Origin: an uncultured Bacteroidales bacterium
GTDB lineage: Bacteria; Bacteroidota; Bacteroidia; Bacteroidales; WCHB1-69
DNA: 54,571 nucleotides
Reading direction: 5' to 3'
Assembly: GCA_905233625.1 (NCBI GenBank)
Contig: CAJOFJ010000021.1
Coordinates: 1-54,571 of the forward strand
Shown here: positions 48,163 to 54,571 of the stretch, piece by piece
Layout: each line of letters begins with the position of its first letter
Position numbering within the stretch: the first letter of the stretch is position 1
Notes under the pieces: generated by a model
Databases searched by the model: none
What the model was told of the DNA's origin: nothing
What the model saw: the letters and a program-made list of their open reading frames with translations, nothing else
Program-made: the position numbers and the translations under genes

Positions 48163-50946
48163 TTATTTTTTGACAATCTTCGTCATCTGGGAACCTATCT
48201 GAAGCATATACATACCCGCAGGATAGGACTGCATATCAAGCTGGAAATAAGTATCCTGCGTCATACCACTCCAAATCTGCTGACCCGTAGCATTGAACAA
48301 TGAAATGGGCTCATTAATCGTCACAGTGCTTATATTCAGCACATTCTGGCAGGGGTTCGGATAAGCCATAAAGCTAATTTCCTGCTGATATTCATTAACA
48401 GCTGAAGGAGTAGGAGTCCAACCATTCATCACAGCCACACCACTCAAATCAAAACCACTGGTGTGAAATGCTGTCGGATATGGATCATTAATGATATGAC
48501 CATTTTTATCGGTAGTTCCAACCATGGGATTGATGCTACCCACTACATCCACAACACGAACATGGGTTACGTTGTTGATATCCAGGTTGCTATAGCCAGC
48601 CAGCTCTTCCAAATCGAAAGGAGTACCCCAACCCACTTTGTATTTGCCAGCCAGATTGTGCAAATTGGTCGCATCTAATGCACCGCCATTACCAATTTGC
48701 TGTGTAGTTTGAGTGTTAGAAACTGAGGGGAAACGATAATAATGCTCACCATCTGAACTTACTTCCACAAATGCCAGTTCAAGGAAAGTATGGTTCAAAG
48801 CATTTTCAAACACAGCGAAATCATAGCCTTCGCCATTGGTGATAGGCATACCAAAAGTCAGAACCGCATAACCGGCATCACCCAAGCTTACCACACCTTC
48901 GCCAGTGGAATTGCTTGAAGGTCCAACACCATCATTATCAGTTCCATAGCTGGCATAAGTGGTAGCAGAGTCAATACATTGATAACCGCGAGTTATTACG
49001 CAGGAAGTAGCCCAACCTAAAATGGAAGGATTGTCAAATTTGATGGCTTGGCAGCCTGTTGATTCAGCAATACCATCGAAATGCTCGGTGGACAAAGTAG
49101 GCAGGTCAACCGGCTGGATAGGAGTGGTCCAAGTATATGTCCAATTGGCGTCAACAGCATCAGCACAACCCGAATCACCAAATTTAATAACATCTCCGTT
49201 CTGAGCTGTCTGTTGGTTAACTCCTAACATGGCGCCTACACCATTAACATTGTACATCCAATAACCGGTAGAAGTGTAATTATCATGTGTTCCATCAGCA
49301 AAAGTAATATTGGAGATATAACCATTTTCCTCTCCATCAAAATTTACACGAGAATCATACAATTCAATAGTATGTATAATATCAGCGACAACGGCGTTTG
49401 TGCCCGTAAAGCGAACACCCCAAGCCATTGCTTGAGAAGGGTTGCACCAGTTGACAGCAACCACAACCTCATTGTCGCCATTACCTACCCAATAAATAAT
49501 ATTGTCAGAGGAAATAGTGGCGTCAACAAGTTCATCACCTTGAGGAGCAGGGACGGGAGTGACAGGGGTAACCCAAGCCATACTCATCGGGTAAAGCACA
49601 CCGCCCCAATCCATGAAGTCATAACCGATACCCACAGCGATATCACCCCATTTGCTGAAATCGCCATCGTGCAGTTGCGCATTGATACCAGCGGACTGGT
49701 TGCCATTGACATTATTGCTCCAATAGCTATTGGCTGTCAGACGGAGGGTGTCATTATTATCAGTGACAAAGAACAATTCATCCAGCATACTTGCACCAGA
49801 ATAGCTGAAACGAGGATCAGCGACAGCCATGGAATCCAAAGCCTGCGCATTGGTAATATATGCGCCATCGAATCTCACACCCCAAGCCAAACAGGTGTCA
49901 GGATCAGCCCAGTTGATGGCCATGATAATTTCATTGCTACCAGTACCTACCCAATACAGAATGTCAGCAGCATCAATTGTAGCATCTTCAGGATGTTCCT
50001 CACCATTAGGATCACTAACAGGAACAACAGGTGTAGTCCAAATAAAATTCCAAAAGTCATCATGGATTCCACACATCTCATCACCGAATTTGATATAATC
50101 GCCATCATATACATACTGTGATTCTATACCCATAGCGCTTCCACCATTCACGTTATACATGAAGTAGTCGCCTTGCAATGACAAATCATAAATTCCATCC
50201 CAATACGTGATGTCATTCACAAATCCGCTTGATGCATCATAATCAAAGCGGTCGTCATATTCCCAGATGGTATCCAGAATGTCAGCTACCGTAATATTGT
50301 TACCATTGAAATGCACGCCCCAGGCCATGGCGATGGCGGTGTCGCACCAGTTGACGACAAAAACAACATCATTGTCACCTTCACCCACCCAATACAAAAT
50401 ATCATCAGGATCAATTGTGGCATCTACAGCAGTAGGCGCAGTGGGATCCACGGGGTAATAAATGTTAGTGGTGGGAAGAGAGCAGTCACCGTATTCACAC
50501 AATTCAAAATAGTCACCATTTGAGAGAGGAGTGTTTTGACTTCCTGATGGCCATGATCCATTAAGATTATACATCAACATTCCTGATTCAATAAGGCAGT
50601 TAAGTGTACCATTGTTATAACCGATTTCCTCAATCCATGAAGTGAAAACAAAATGGAAATTGGGATCCGCTGCATTGATAGCATTCAACATATCCAAAAT
50701 CGTGGCTGTTCCATCAAAACGATAACCGTATGCAATACCCACAGCGGGATTGGCGCAAAAGAAGAAGGCGGCCACCACTTCGTTGCTGCCACTGCCTACC
50801 CAGAACTGGATGTTTGCGGCTGGCACATCGGTCACATTCCTAGAGGGCTGCATTGTGCGCATCATTTCCCTCATTTGCTCATTTTGAGCTGAAAGCGTAA
50901 AGCTTGCCAACACAAGCAAAAAGAATAAAATTTTTTTCATAAGCAT
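48163..50946 (-). CDS. Cobalamin-riboswitch-controlled surface protein with four repeats and a T9SS sorting domain
   Basis: The protein has 927 residues. A signal peptide (about 1-21, ending LSAQ) is followed by four tandem domains. Each opens with ILYWVGEGDNDVVFVVNWC-like sequence, continues AMAWGVHFNG and ends with a YNVNG and a DGDYIKFGD-type turn. This resembles DUF4430/transcobalamin-like beta domains. A second module (about 625-845, LEDFAVFENALNHTFLELA-like) follows. The last ~75 residues are a type A T9SS sorting domain (YPNPCQNVLNIS, then YPAGMYMLQI). With a cobalamin riboswitch upstream, it likely captures corrinoids on the cell surface. The binding role is inference. The start could also be the Met at position 3. 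Confidence 0.85.
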   Translation of the reverse strand: MLMKKILFFLLVLASFTLSAQNEQMREMMRTMQPSRNVTDVPAANIQFWVGSGSNEVVAAFFFCANPAVGIAYGYRFDGTATILDMLNAINAADPNFHFVFTSWIEEIGYNNGTLNCLIESGMLMYNLNGSWPSGSQNTPLSNGDYFELCEYGDCSLPTTNIYYPVDPTAPTAVDATIDPDDILYWVGEGDNDVVFVVNWCDTAIAMAWGVHFNGNNITVADILDTIWEYDDRFDYDASSGFVNDITYWDGIYDLSLQGDYFMYNVNGGSAMGIESQYVYDGDYIKFGDEMCGIHDDFWNFIWTTPVVPVSDPNGEEHPEDATIDAADILYWVGTGSNEIIMAINWADPDTCLAWGVRFDGAYITNAQALDSMAVADPRFSYSGASMLDELFFVTDNNDTLRLTANSYWSNNVNGNQSAGINAQLHDGDFSKWGDIAVGIGYDFMDWGGVLYPMSMAWVTPVTPVPAPQGDELVDATISSDNIIYWVGNGDNEVVVAVNWCNPSQAMAWGVRFTGTNAVVADIIHTIELYDSRVNFDGEENGYISNITFADGTHDNYTSTGYWMYNVNGVGAMLGVNQQTAQNGDVIKFGDSGCADAVDANWTYTWTTPIQPVDLPTLSTEHFDGIAESTGCQAIKFDNPSILGWATSCVITRGYQCIDSATTYASYGTDNDGVGPSSNSTGEGVVSLGDAGYAVLTFGMPITNGEGYDFAVFENALNHTFLELAFVEVSSDGEHYYRFPSVSNTQTTQQIGNGGALDATNLHNLAGKYKVGWGTPFDLEELAGYSNLDINNVTHVRVVDVVGSINPMVGTTDKNGHIINDPYPTAFHTSGFDLSGVAVMNGWTPTPSAVNEYQQEISFMAYPNPCQNVLNISTVTINEPISLFNATGQQIWSGMTQDTYFQLDMQSYPAGMYMLQIGSQMTKIVKK

Positions 50947-51073
50947 ACTATTTTTAAGTTATACAATAAAAATTTCGTGCCTATGCTTTGGGAAAGGATA
51001 CAAAGAGATTCTTTGATTATAAATCTTTTATGTGTAAGCCTACCTCCCGAAGCTGTTCACTTTGTGGTTCTTC

Positions 51074-51240
51074 GGCAGGTTTTCTGACTTGTTTCACCTG
51101 GAACATCGCCTTCCCATTGATATGCTCAACAGTGGCTTGCGGAGTGTTCCCGGTTCGCTGAAACTTACAGCAGCGGGTACTGTACAGGATTCTCACCTGT
51201 TTCCCTCTCACGATTTTCATAACGAAAACCGCTCACCGAA
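51074..51240 (-). promoter_or_regulatory. Cobalamin riboswitch
   Basis: On the minus strand the full order of the class is present: GAGGGAAACAGGTGAGAATC, CCCGCTGCTGTAAG, GCCACTG, TGGGAAGGCGATG and the B12 box AGTCAGAAAACCTGCC (51074-51089). The box ends 127 nt before the start codon of the T9SS gene. It should turn expression down when cobalamin is plentiful. Confidence 0.95.
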
Positions 51241-51250
51241 AAATCGACGG

Positions 51251-51258
51251 CAAAAATA
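51251..51258 (-). promoter_or_regulatory. Promoter -7 box for the riboswitch transcript
   Basis: On the minus strand this reads TATTTTTG, just upstream of the riboswitch 5' end. Confidence 0.6.
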
Positions 51259-51304
51259 CGAAAATTTTCAATTAGCAAATTAGTTAATGTGCTAATGTGC
51301 CAAT

Positions 51305-51335
51305 AAAAAAAGACACGGCGTTTGACCGTATCTTT
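51305..51335 (-). terminator. Terminator of the PepSY-like gene
   Basis: On the minus strand the arms AGATACGGTC / GCCGTGTCT pair and are followed by seven T. It lies about 35 nt after the stop of the gene at 51368. Confidence 0.75.
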
Positions 51336-51367
51336 TTCTTATAAAATTTGTATGTACCTTTATTGGC

Positions 51368-51802
51368 TTAATCGTCAATGCCGATAAGCATATACTGGCT
51401 GTTGAAATACAAATCCAAACCATTGCTCAGTTCAGCATTCCAGTTGGTACGTTTCTTGCACCATTCTGTCACAAAGGCTCCCGGATAATTGTTGTTTATA
51501 TAGGTTATTACCTGTGTGGGAATAATTCCGTCAGGCACTTTGCTATGGTTGCAGTCCACTTTTTTCAGTGCTCCGGTTTTGTCAAATTCCACCTTGGTGC
51601 CATTGTTGAAATATACCTCATACTCAAAGCCGTATGATTCCTCATCAATTTTCACATAAGACACATTTGCTTTTGAAAAATATGTCGTGATAAAAGTCTG
51701 TGAACTCTGGGGAAGCTGGTCAAAAGTAATCATACGATCCTGGGCCACTGCGCTCAAAGTGCAAAGCAAAATCATGCTTGCTACAAAAAGGACTTTTTTC
51801 AT
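51368..51802 (-). CDS. PepSY-like (DUF2874) periplasmic protein
   Basis: The protein has 144 residues. The signal peptide ends at about residue 20 (SAVAQ). It has two PepSY-like repeats (LPQSSQTFITTYFSKANVSY and PTQVITYINNNYPGAFVTEW), each followed by a YEVYFNNGTKVEFDKTGALK-like hairpin. Function is unknown, and relatives resemble beta-lactamase inhibitor folds. A paralogue lies 46 nt upstream on the same strand. Confidence 0.85.
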   Translation of the reverse strand: MKKVLFVASMILLCTLSAVAQDRMITFDQLPQSSQTFITTYFSKANVSYVKIDEESYGFEYEVYFNNGTKVEFDKTGALKKVDCNHSKVPDGIIPTQVITYINNNYPGAFVTEWCKKRTNWNAELSNGLDLYFNSQYMLIGIDD

Positions 51803-51848
51803 AATAAAAAGGATTAAGGTTTATACTTTAATGTATCTTTTTTGCTGA

Positions 51849-52265
51849 TTAGTCGGCATATATAAAGTTTCCGCTTTTATCAAATTTCAGTTCCAAGTCA
51901 TTGCTCAATTCCACCTCATACTCCCGACGTTCCTGCTTGATTTTCACGACAAAGCAAAGAGGAAAGTTAGTAGTGACATAGGTCTGGATAGGCATCGGAA
52001 TAATGCCTTCCGGCACAGGTCTCATCTGGCAATCCACTTCGTGCCATTTTCCGGAATGACGAAACTCAAGACTGGTTCCATCCATAAGATAAACATCATA
52101 TTTGAAACCGTCTCTTTCCACAGAAAGAACATTCGTGCCCGGGAAATTCTGAGTCAGGAAGACCTGCGCTTGCTGTGGCAATTTGCTGGCAGGGATATGA
52201 CGATCGCATGATACAAATGTAAATAGGGTAAATATACCCACTAAGAAAAGGAGTGTTTTTTTCAT
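51849..52265 (-). CDS. PepSY-like (DUF2874) lipoprotein
   Basis: The protein has 138 residues and the same two-repeat layout as its neighbour (LPQQAQVFLTQNFPGTNVLS, then PIQTYVTTNFPLCFVVKIKQ). Its signal peptide ends in a lipobox FVSC at about residue 20, so this copy is lipid-anchored while the other is free in the periplasm. The two look like a tandem duplication transcribed together. Confidence 0.85.
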   Translation of the reverse strand: MKKTLLFLVGIFTLFTFVSCDRHIPASKLPQQAQVFLTQNFPGTNVLSVERDGFKYDVYLMDGTSLEFRHSGKWHEVDCQMRPVPEGIIPMPIQTYVTTNFPLCFVVKIKQERREYEVELSNDLELKFDKSGNFIYAD

Positions 52266-52337
52266 TTTTTTAATTTTTATTATTATGCTCGTTTATCATT
52301 TAACGGAGAAATACCTTCTCGTCATCTTATTGAATTA

Positions 52338-52345
52338 CAAAAATA
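52338..52345 (-). promoter_or_regulatory. Promoter -7 box for the PepSY-like pair
   Basis: On the minus strand this reads TATTTTTG, 73 bp upstream of the first gene. It overlaps the tail of the fRMsr transcript region. Confidence 0.4.
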
Positions 52346-52354
52346 CAATTATTT

Positions 52355-52801
52355 TCAAAAACACGTAACAATTTTCTCCAACCAAATTCGATCTGTCTCA
52401 TCAAACGTGTTCAGTTTCTCGCTGTCAATATCCAGAACCGCCACTATCTCATCGTTTTTCCATACAGGGACCACAATCTCGCTTTTGGAAGCACTGCTAC
52501 AGGCAATATGTCCTTTGAACTGCTCCACGTCAGGCACCACAATACTGCGCTTCTCCTGCCACGCCGTGCCACAAACCCCGCGTCCGTATGCAATTCTTGT
52601 ACAAGCAATGGGTCCTTGGAATGGTCCCAACACCAGCTCTTGCCCCATCACACGGTAGAAGCCTGTCCACCAAAAATGGAAAGTCTCGTGAATCATGGCT
52701 GCCACATTGGCCATCACGGCAACCTCGTCCTTCTCCCCGTCTATCAGGGCCTGCACCTGTTTGTACAGCAATTCGTATGTTTTCTCTTTATCCGTTGTCA
52801 T
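52355..52801 (-). CDS. msrC: Free methionine-(R)-sulfoxide reductase, GAF type
   Basis: The protein has 148 residues and is a single GAF domain (WWTGFYRVMGQELVLGPFQG). Cysteines at 67, 77 and 101 have the 10- and 24-residue spacing of the E. coli enzyme (84, 94, 118). It reduces free Met-R-sulfoxide in the cytoplasm as part of oxidative repair. Confidence 0.93.
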   Translation of the reverse strand: MTTDKEKTYELLYKQVQALIDGEKDEVAVMANVAAMIHETFHFWWTGFYRVMGQELVLGPFQGPIACTRIAYGRGVCGTAWQEKRSIVVPDVEQFKGHIACSSASKSEIVVPVWKNDEIVAVLDIDSEKLNTFDETDRIWLEKIVTCF

Positions 52802-52838
52802 TTCTTCGTGATAAAATCAAAGTTTCAAAAAAACAGGG

Positions 52839-52846
52839 CAAAAATA
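52839..52846 (-). promoter_or_regulatory. Promoter -7 box for msrC
   Basis: On the minus strand this reads TATTTTTG, 38 bp upstream. Confidence 0.5.
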
Positions 52847-52893
52847 CATATAATTTATTTCTTGGGATAACAGCTTCCTATAAATTATTTTGC

Positions 52894-52901
52894 TAATTTT
52901 G
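52894..52901 (+). promoter_or_regulatory. Promoter -7 box for queF
   Basis: TAATTTTG, 19 bp before the queF start. No preQ1 riboswitch is visible in the short leader. Confidence 0.5.
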
Positions 52902-52919
52902 CAGAAAAATCTGTTCATC

Positions 52920-53390
52920 ATGTCAAGAAACGAAAAAGAGCTGCAAGGCGTGACGCTTTTGGGCAACCAGCAAACGAAATATCAATACGAATATACTCCG
53001 GAAATTTTGGAAACTTTTGAGAACAAACATCCTGAAAATGAATACCTTGTCACTTTAGATTGCCCGGAGTTCACCTCACTGTGCCCCAAGACGGGACAGC
53101 CCGATTTCGGACATATCATCATCAATTACATTCCACGGGTTCAGATGGTGGAGAGCAAAAGTTTGAAACTGTATCTTTTCAGCTTTCGCAATCACGGCGA
53201 CTTTCATGAGGACTGCGTCAACATCATTCTGAAAGACCTGGTCAAACTGATGGACCCCAAATACATTGAGGTGATTGGGCTTTTCAATCCCCGTGGTGGC
53301 ATCTCCATCAAGCCTTTCGCCAACTATGGCGATACCGACCATCAGGACATGGTGCGCCAACGATTATTGGCCAGTTTCCCCAATCACTAA
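52920..53390 (+). CDS. queF: NADPH-dependent 7-cyano-7-deazaguanine reductase
   Basis: The start is taken at [15 protein letters not shown] (156 residues). The catalytic C55 and D62 in [14 protein letters not shown] match the unimodular QueF of Bacillus in position. The NADPH-binding [20 protein letters not shown] and PRGGIS follow. It reduces preQ0 to preQ1 in queuosine tRNA modification. It converges on the DUF4476 gene with a 15-bp gap. Confidence 0.95.
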   Translation: MSRNEKELQGVTLLGNQQTKYQYEYTPEILETFENKHPENEYLVTLDCPEFTSLCPKTGQPDFGHIIINYIPRVQMVESKSLKLYLFSFRNHGDFHEDCVNIILKDLVKLMDPKYIEVIGLFNPRGGISIKPFANYGDTDHQDMVRQRLLASFPNH

Positions 53391-53405
53391 AAGAGCAGCC
53401 TGAAA

Positions 53406-54128
53406 CTAATTATTGATGTACCTCAACAAATTTTCCTTATCGCTGGCAAAAGTCAACACCTCTGCACATTCGTAATAATTTTGTTGATCAACGCAATAGG
53501 CATAAGCGTATTTCAAGAATGTAAGCTTATTACTGTCGAAAGAGAAACTTTCGGCCAGACGCTTGATTTGATGAGCTGCCATACGGTTATTGGAAACCAT
53601 CGTCTTGGCCAAACTCAAACGAGTATCGTCAAAAGACTCTTTCTTTAGTGTATTATACATCCTTTCCACCTCCTCGAAAGTGCAGACATAGGGAGTTTGC
53701 ACCTGCGGATTCATAGGCTGAGGCTGCGAGGGCATCAGTTCCAACATTCCATTCATCGAATTATACGAAACAAAAAAATTCTCCATCAGCATGTTAGGCT
53801 GATACCTCACCATGGTAATCTTATCAGCAGGACGTTTCAGCACAATATAAATATCGTGAGGTTGAGGAGTAAGATTCTGGACAAGAACGTATGAAGAAGC
53901 CTTTCGGTTCACAATATCACCATCCACATACACCACAAACGTCTCCCCATGTGCAGCTGTAAAAGCAATGGAATGGGTAAACTGCGCCGGATGATGCGGA
54001 TTGGGAGTATGATGCTGATGTGGATTCGGAGCACTTTGATGCTGGGGATTATGATGGTTACCCCCTGGTTGCGCTATTAAGCATGGAGACAACAGAATAG
54101 CTATTGCAATGATGATAAGTTTTCTCAT
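53406..54128 (-). CDS. DUF4476 protein with a His/Pro-rich linker
   Basis: The protein has 240 residues. The signal peptide ends at about residue 19 (LIAQ). A His/Pro/Asn-rich segment (about 22-50) could bind metal or act as a spacer. A beta domain follows (ETFVVYVDGDIVNRKASSYV). The C-terminal ~95 residues are DUF4476 (NTLKKESFDDTRLSLAKTMV and LTFASDKENLLRYI), a helical domain common in Bacteroidota. Function is unknown. Confidence 0.85.
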   Translation of the reverse strand: MRKLIIIAIAILLSPCLIAQPGGNHHNPQHQSAPNPHQHHTPNPHHPAQFTHSIAFTAAHGETFVVYVDGDIVNRKASSYVLVQNLTPQPHDIYIVLKRPADKITMVRYQPNMLMENFFVSYNSMNGMLELMPSQPQPMNPQVQTPYVCTFEEVERMYNTLKKESFDDTRLSLAKTMVSNNRMAAHQIKRLAESFSFDSNKLTFLKYAYAYCVDQQNYYECAEVLTFASDKENLLRYINN

Positions 54129-54151
54129 AGTAGTGAATTAATTTTATTATG

Positions 54152-54168
54152 CAAAAGTAGCAAAAGTA
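54152..54168 (-). promoter_or_regulatory. Two overlapping -7 boxes for the DUF4476 gene
   Basis: On the minus strand TACTTTTG occurs twice, 1 bp apart, 23-40 bp upstream. Either could be used. Confidence 0.45.
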
Positions 54169-54176
54169 TAAATATA

Positions 54177-54219
54177 AAACGAAATTATCCCTTCAAAGTT
54201 TAAAGAGATAATTTCGTTT
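54177..54219. terminator. Strong hairpin between the Xre and DUF4476 genes
   Basis: Perfect 13-bp arms AAACGAAATTATC / GATAATTTCGTTT surround a 17-nt loop. It lies 18 nt after the Xre stop, and the minus strand continues with a T-rich run, so it is most likely its terminator. Confidence 0.7.
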
Positions 54220-54236
54220 ATTTCAAACAATAATGA

Positions 54237-54437
54237 TTAATCCCCCTCTTCCAGTATAAATAATTCCTCTACCGTCTTACCGAAATATTGGGCCATTTTC
54301 AACGCAAGGAGTGTACTGGGAACATACTTGCCTAATTCTATGGAGTTTACCGCCTGACGGGTTACCCCAATTTTTTCCGCTAATTCGCCCTGCGTGATAT
54401 TCATCTCCGCACGAGCCACTTTAATCCTATTTTTCAT
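54237..54437 (-). CDS. Small Xre-type DNA-binding regulator
   Basis: The start is taken at MKNRIKVARAEMNITQ (66 residues). It is little more than a helix-turn-helix (GELAEKIGVTRQAVNSIELG) plus PSTLLALKMAQYFGKTVEEL, a family (YozG-like) often paired with a membrane protein. Its ATG overlaps the last codons of the upstream gene by 11 nt. Confidence 0.9.
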   Translation of the reverse strand: MKNRIKVARAEMNITQGELAEKIGVTRQAVNSIELGKYVPSTLLALKMAQYFGKTVEELFILEEGD

Positions 54438-54571
54438 GACGCAAGGAACGTTTATTAAGATACAAACGAAGGTAAAAACAAAAAATGAACACATAAAGAA
54501 TGGAGAAGATGTTAATGGTCATCACCCACAAGAAAGGAAAGCCCCATACAAAAATCAGACAAAACAACACG
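54427..54571 (-). CDS. C-terminus of a membrane protein, cut off by the window edge
   Basis: A 47-residue open end is very hydrophobic (LIFVWGFPFLWVMTINIFSI and on, at least one or two membrane segments), followed by a basic tail ending RHEK. It overlaps the Xre gene start by 11 nt. Small membrane proteins of this kind are commonly encoded with such regulators. The N-terminus is outside the window. Confidence 0.7.
   Translation of the reverse strand, partial: VLFCLIFVWGFPFLWVMTINIFSILYVFIFCFYLRLYLNKRSLRHEK

Noticed and set aside
54177-54219. Operator for the Xre regulator
   Set aside because: The hairpin lies downstream of the Xre gene and is followed by a T-rich run on that strand, so a terminator is more likely.

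Overview
The window looks like part of a Bacteroidales (phylum Bacteroidota) chromosome, probably a host-associated or anaerobic member. The evidence is the many promoters with a TAnnTTTG -7 box, a type IX secretion (T9SS) C-terminal sorting domain, GldB-like, DUF4476, PepSY-like and PNGase F-like proteins, LpxH, and TonB-dependent uptake. Gene products were assigned by reading motifs in the translations. No database search was run, so family names are recognition calls.

Layout. (1) 1-3994, minus strand: a type I restriction-modification locus (hsdM, HEPN gene, MNT::hsdS fusion, edge-truncated gene). A HEPN/MNT module has been inserted into the 5' end of hsdS and is bounded by 21-bp direct repeats. 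(2) 4115-8386: an outer-membrane receptor plus FecCD/ATPase importer. (3) 8489-16906: housekeeping genes (rpmB, U32 peptidase-like, birA, DUF1295, sufE, PfkB kinase, CinA-C amidase, frameshifted acyl-CoA synthetase, plsC). (4) 17109-19931: two ORF6N/RhuM-type genes, each preceded by a copy of the same ~375-bp non-coding block. (5) 19932-26875, plus strand: a RiPP-like biosynthetic locus with a YcaO enzyme, an 86-aa protein, a 41-aa Cys-containing precursor candidate too short for ordinary gene callers, a hairpin, an RRE-radical SAM-SPASM enzyme, a TIM-barrel amidohydrolase and three membrane proteins. This is the best candidate for an undescribed system. (6) 27051-28788: an intact DUF4143 ATPase and the stub of a second ATPase. 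(7) 28806-35623: a TetR-lipoprotein-MFP-RND-TolC efflux operon. (8) 35792-41165: an 18-residue-repeat protein divergent from a PNGase F-like enzyme, a RelE/Xre toxin-antitoxin pair, lpxH and era. (9) 41301-47679: the trkA/trkH potassium uptake pair, tRNA-Arg(CCT), ssb, a GldB-like protein, a DHOD-like protein and pepE. (10) 47842-54571: a GH109-like stub, a cobalamin riboswitch controlling a four-repeat T9SS surface protein, two PepSY-like proteins, fRMsr, queF, a DUF4476 protein and a membrane protein/Xre pair.

Small repeats run through the window. A dispersed palindrome based on GTAGRGACGC occurs nine times, three of them in frame inside the U32 gene. Two arrays have exact 25-bp periodicity, with a fixed frame and a different hairpin in each unit. 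A two-copy element has a constant arm and a compensated variable stem. These elements, the HEPN/MNT insertion, the duplicated ORF6N blocks and three gene stubs suggest an actively rearranging genome with accessory modules set between housekeeping operons.
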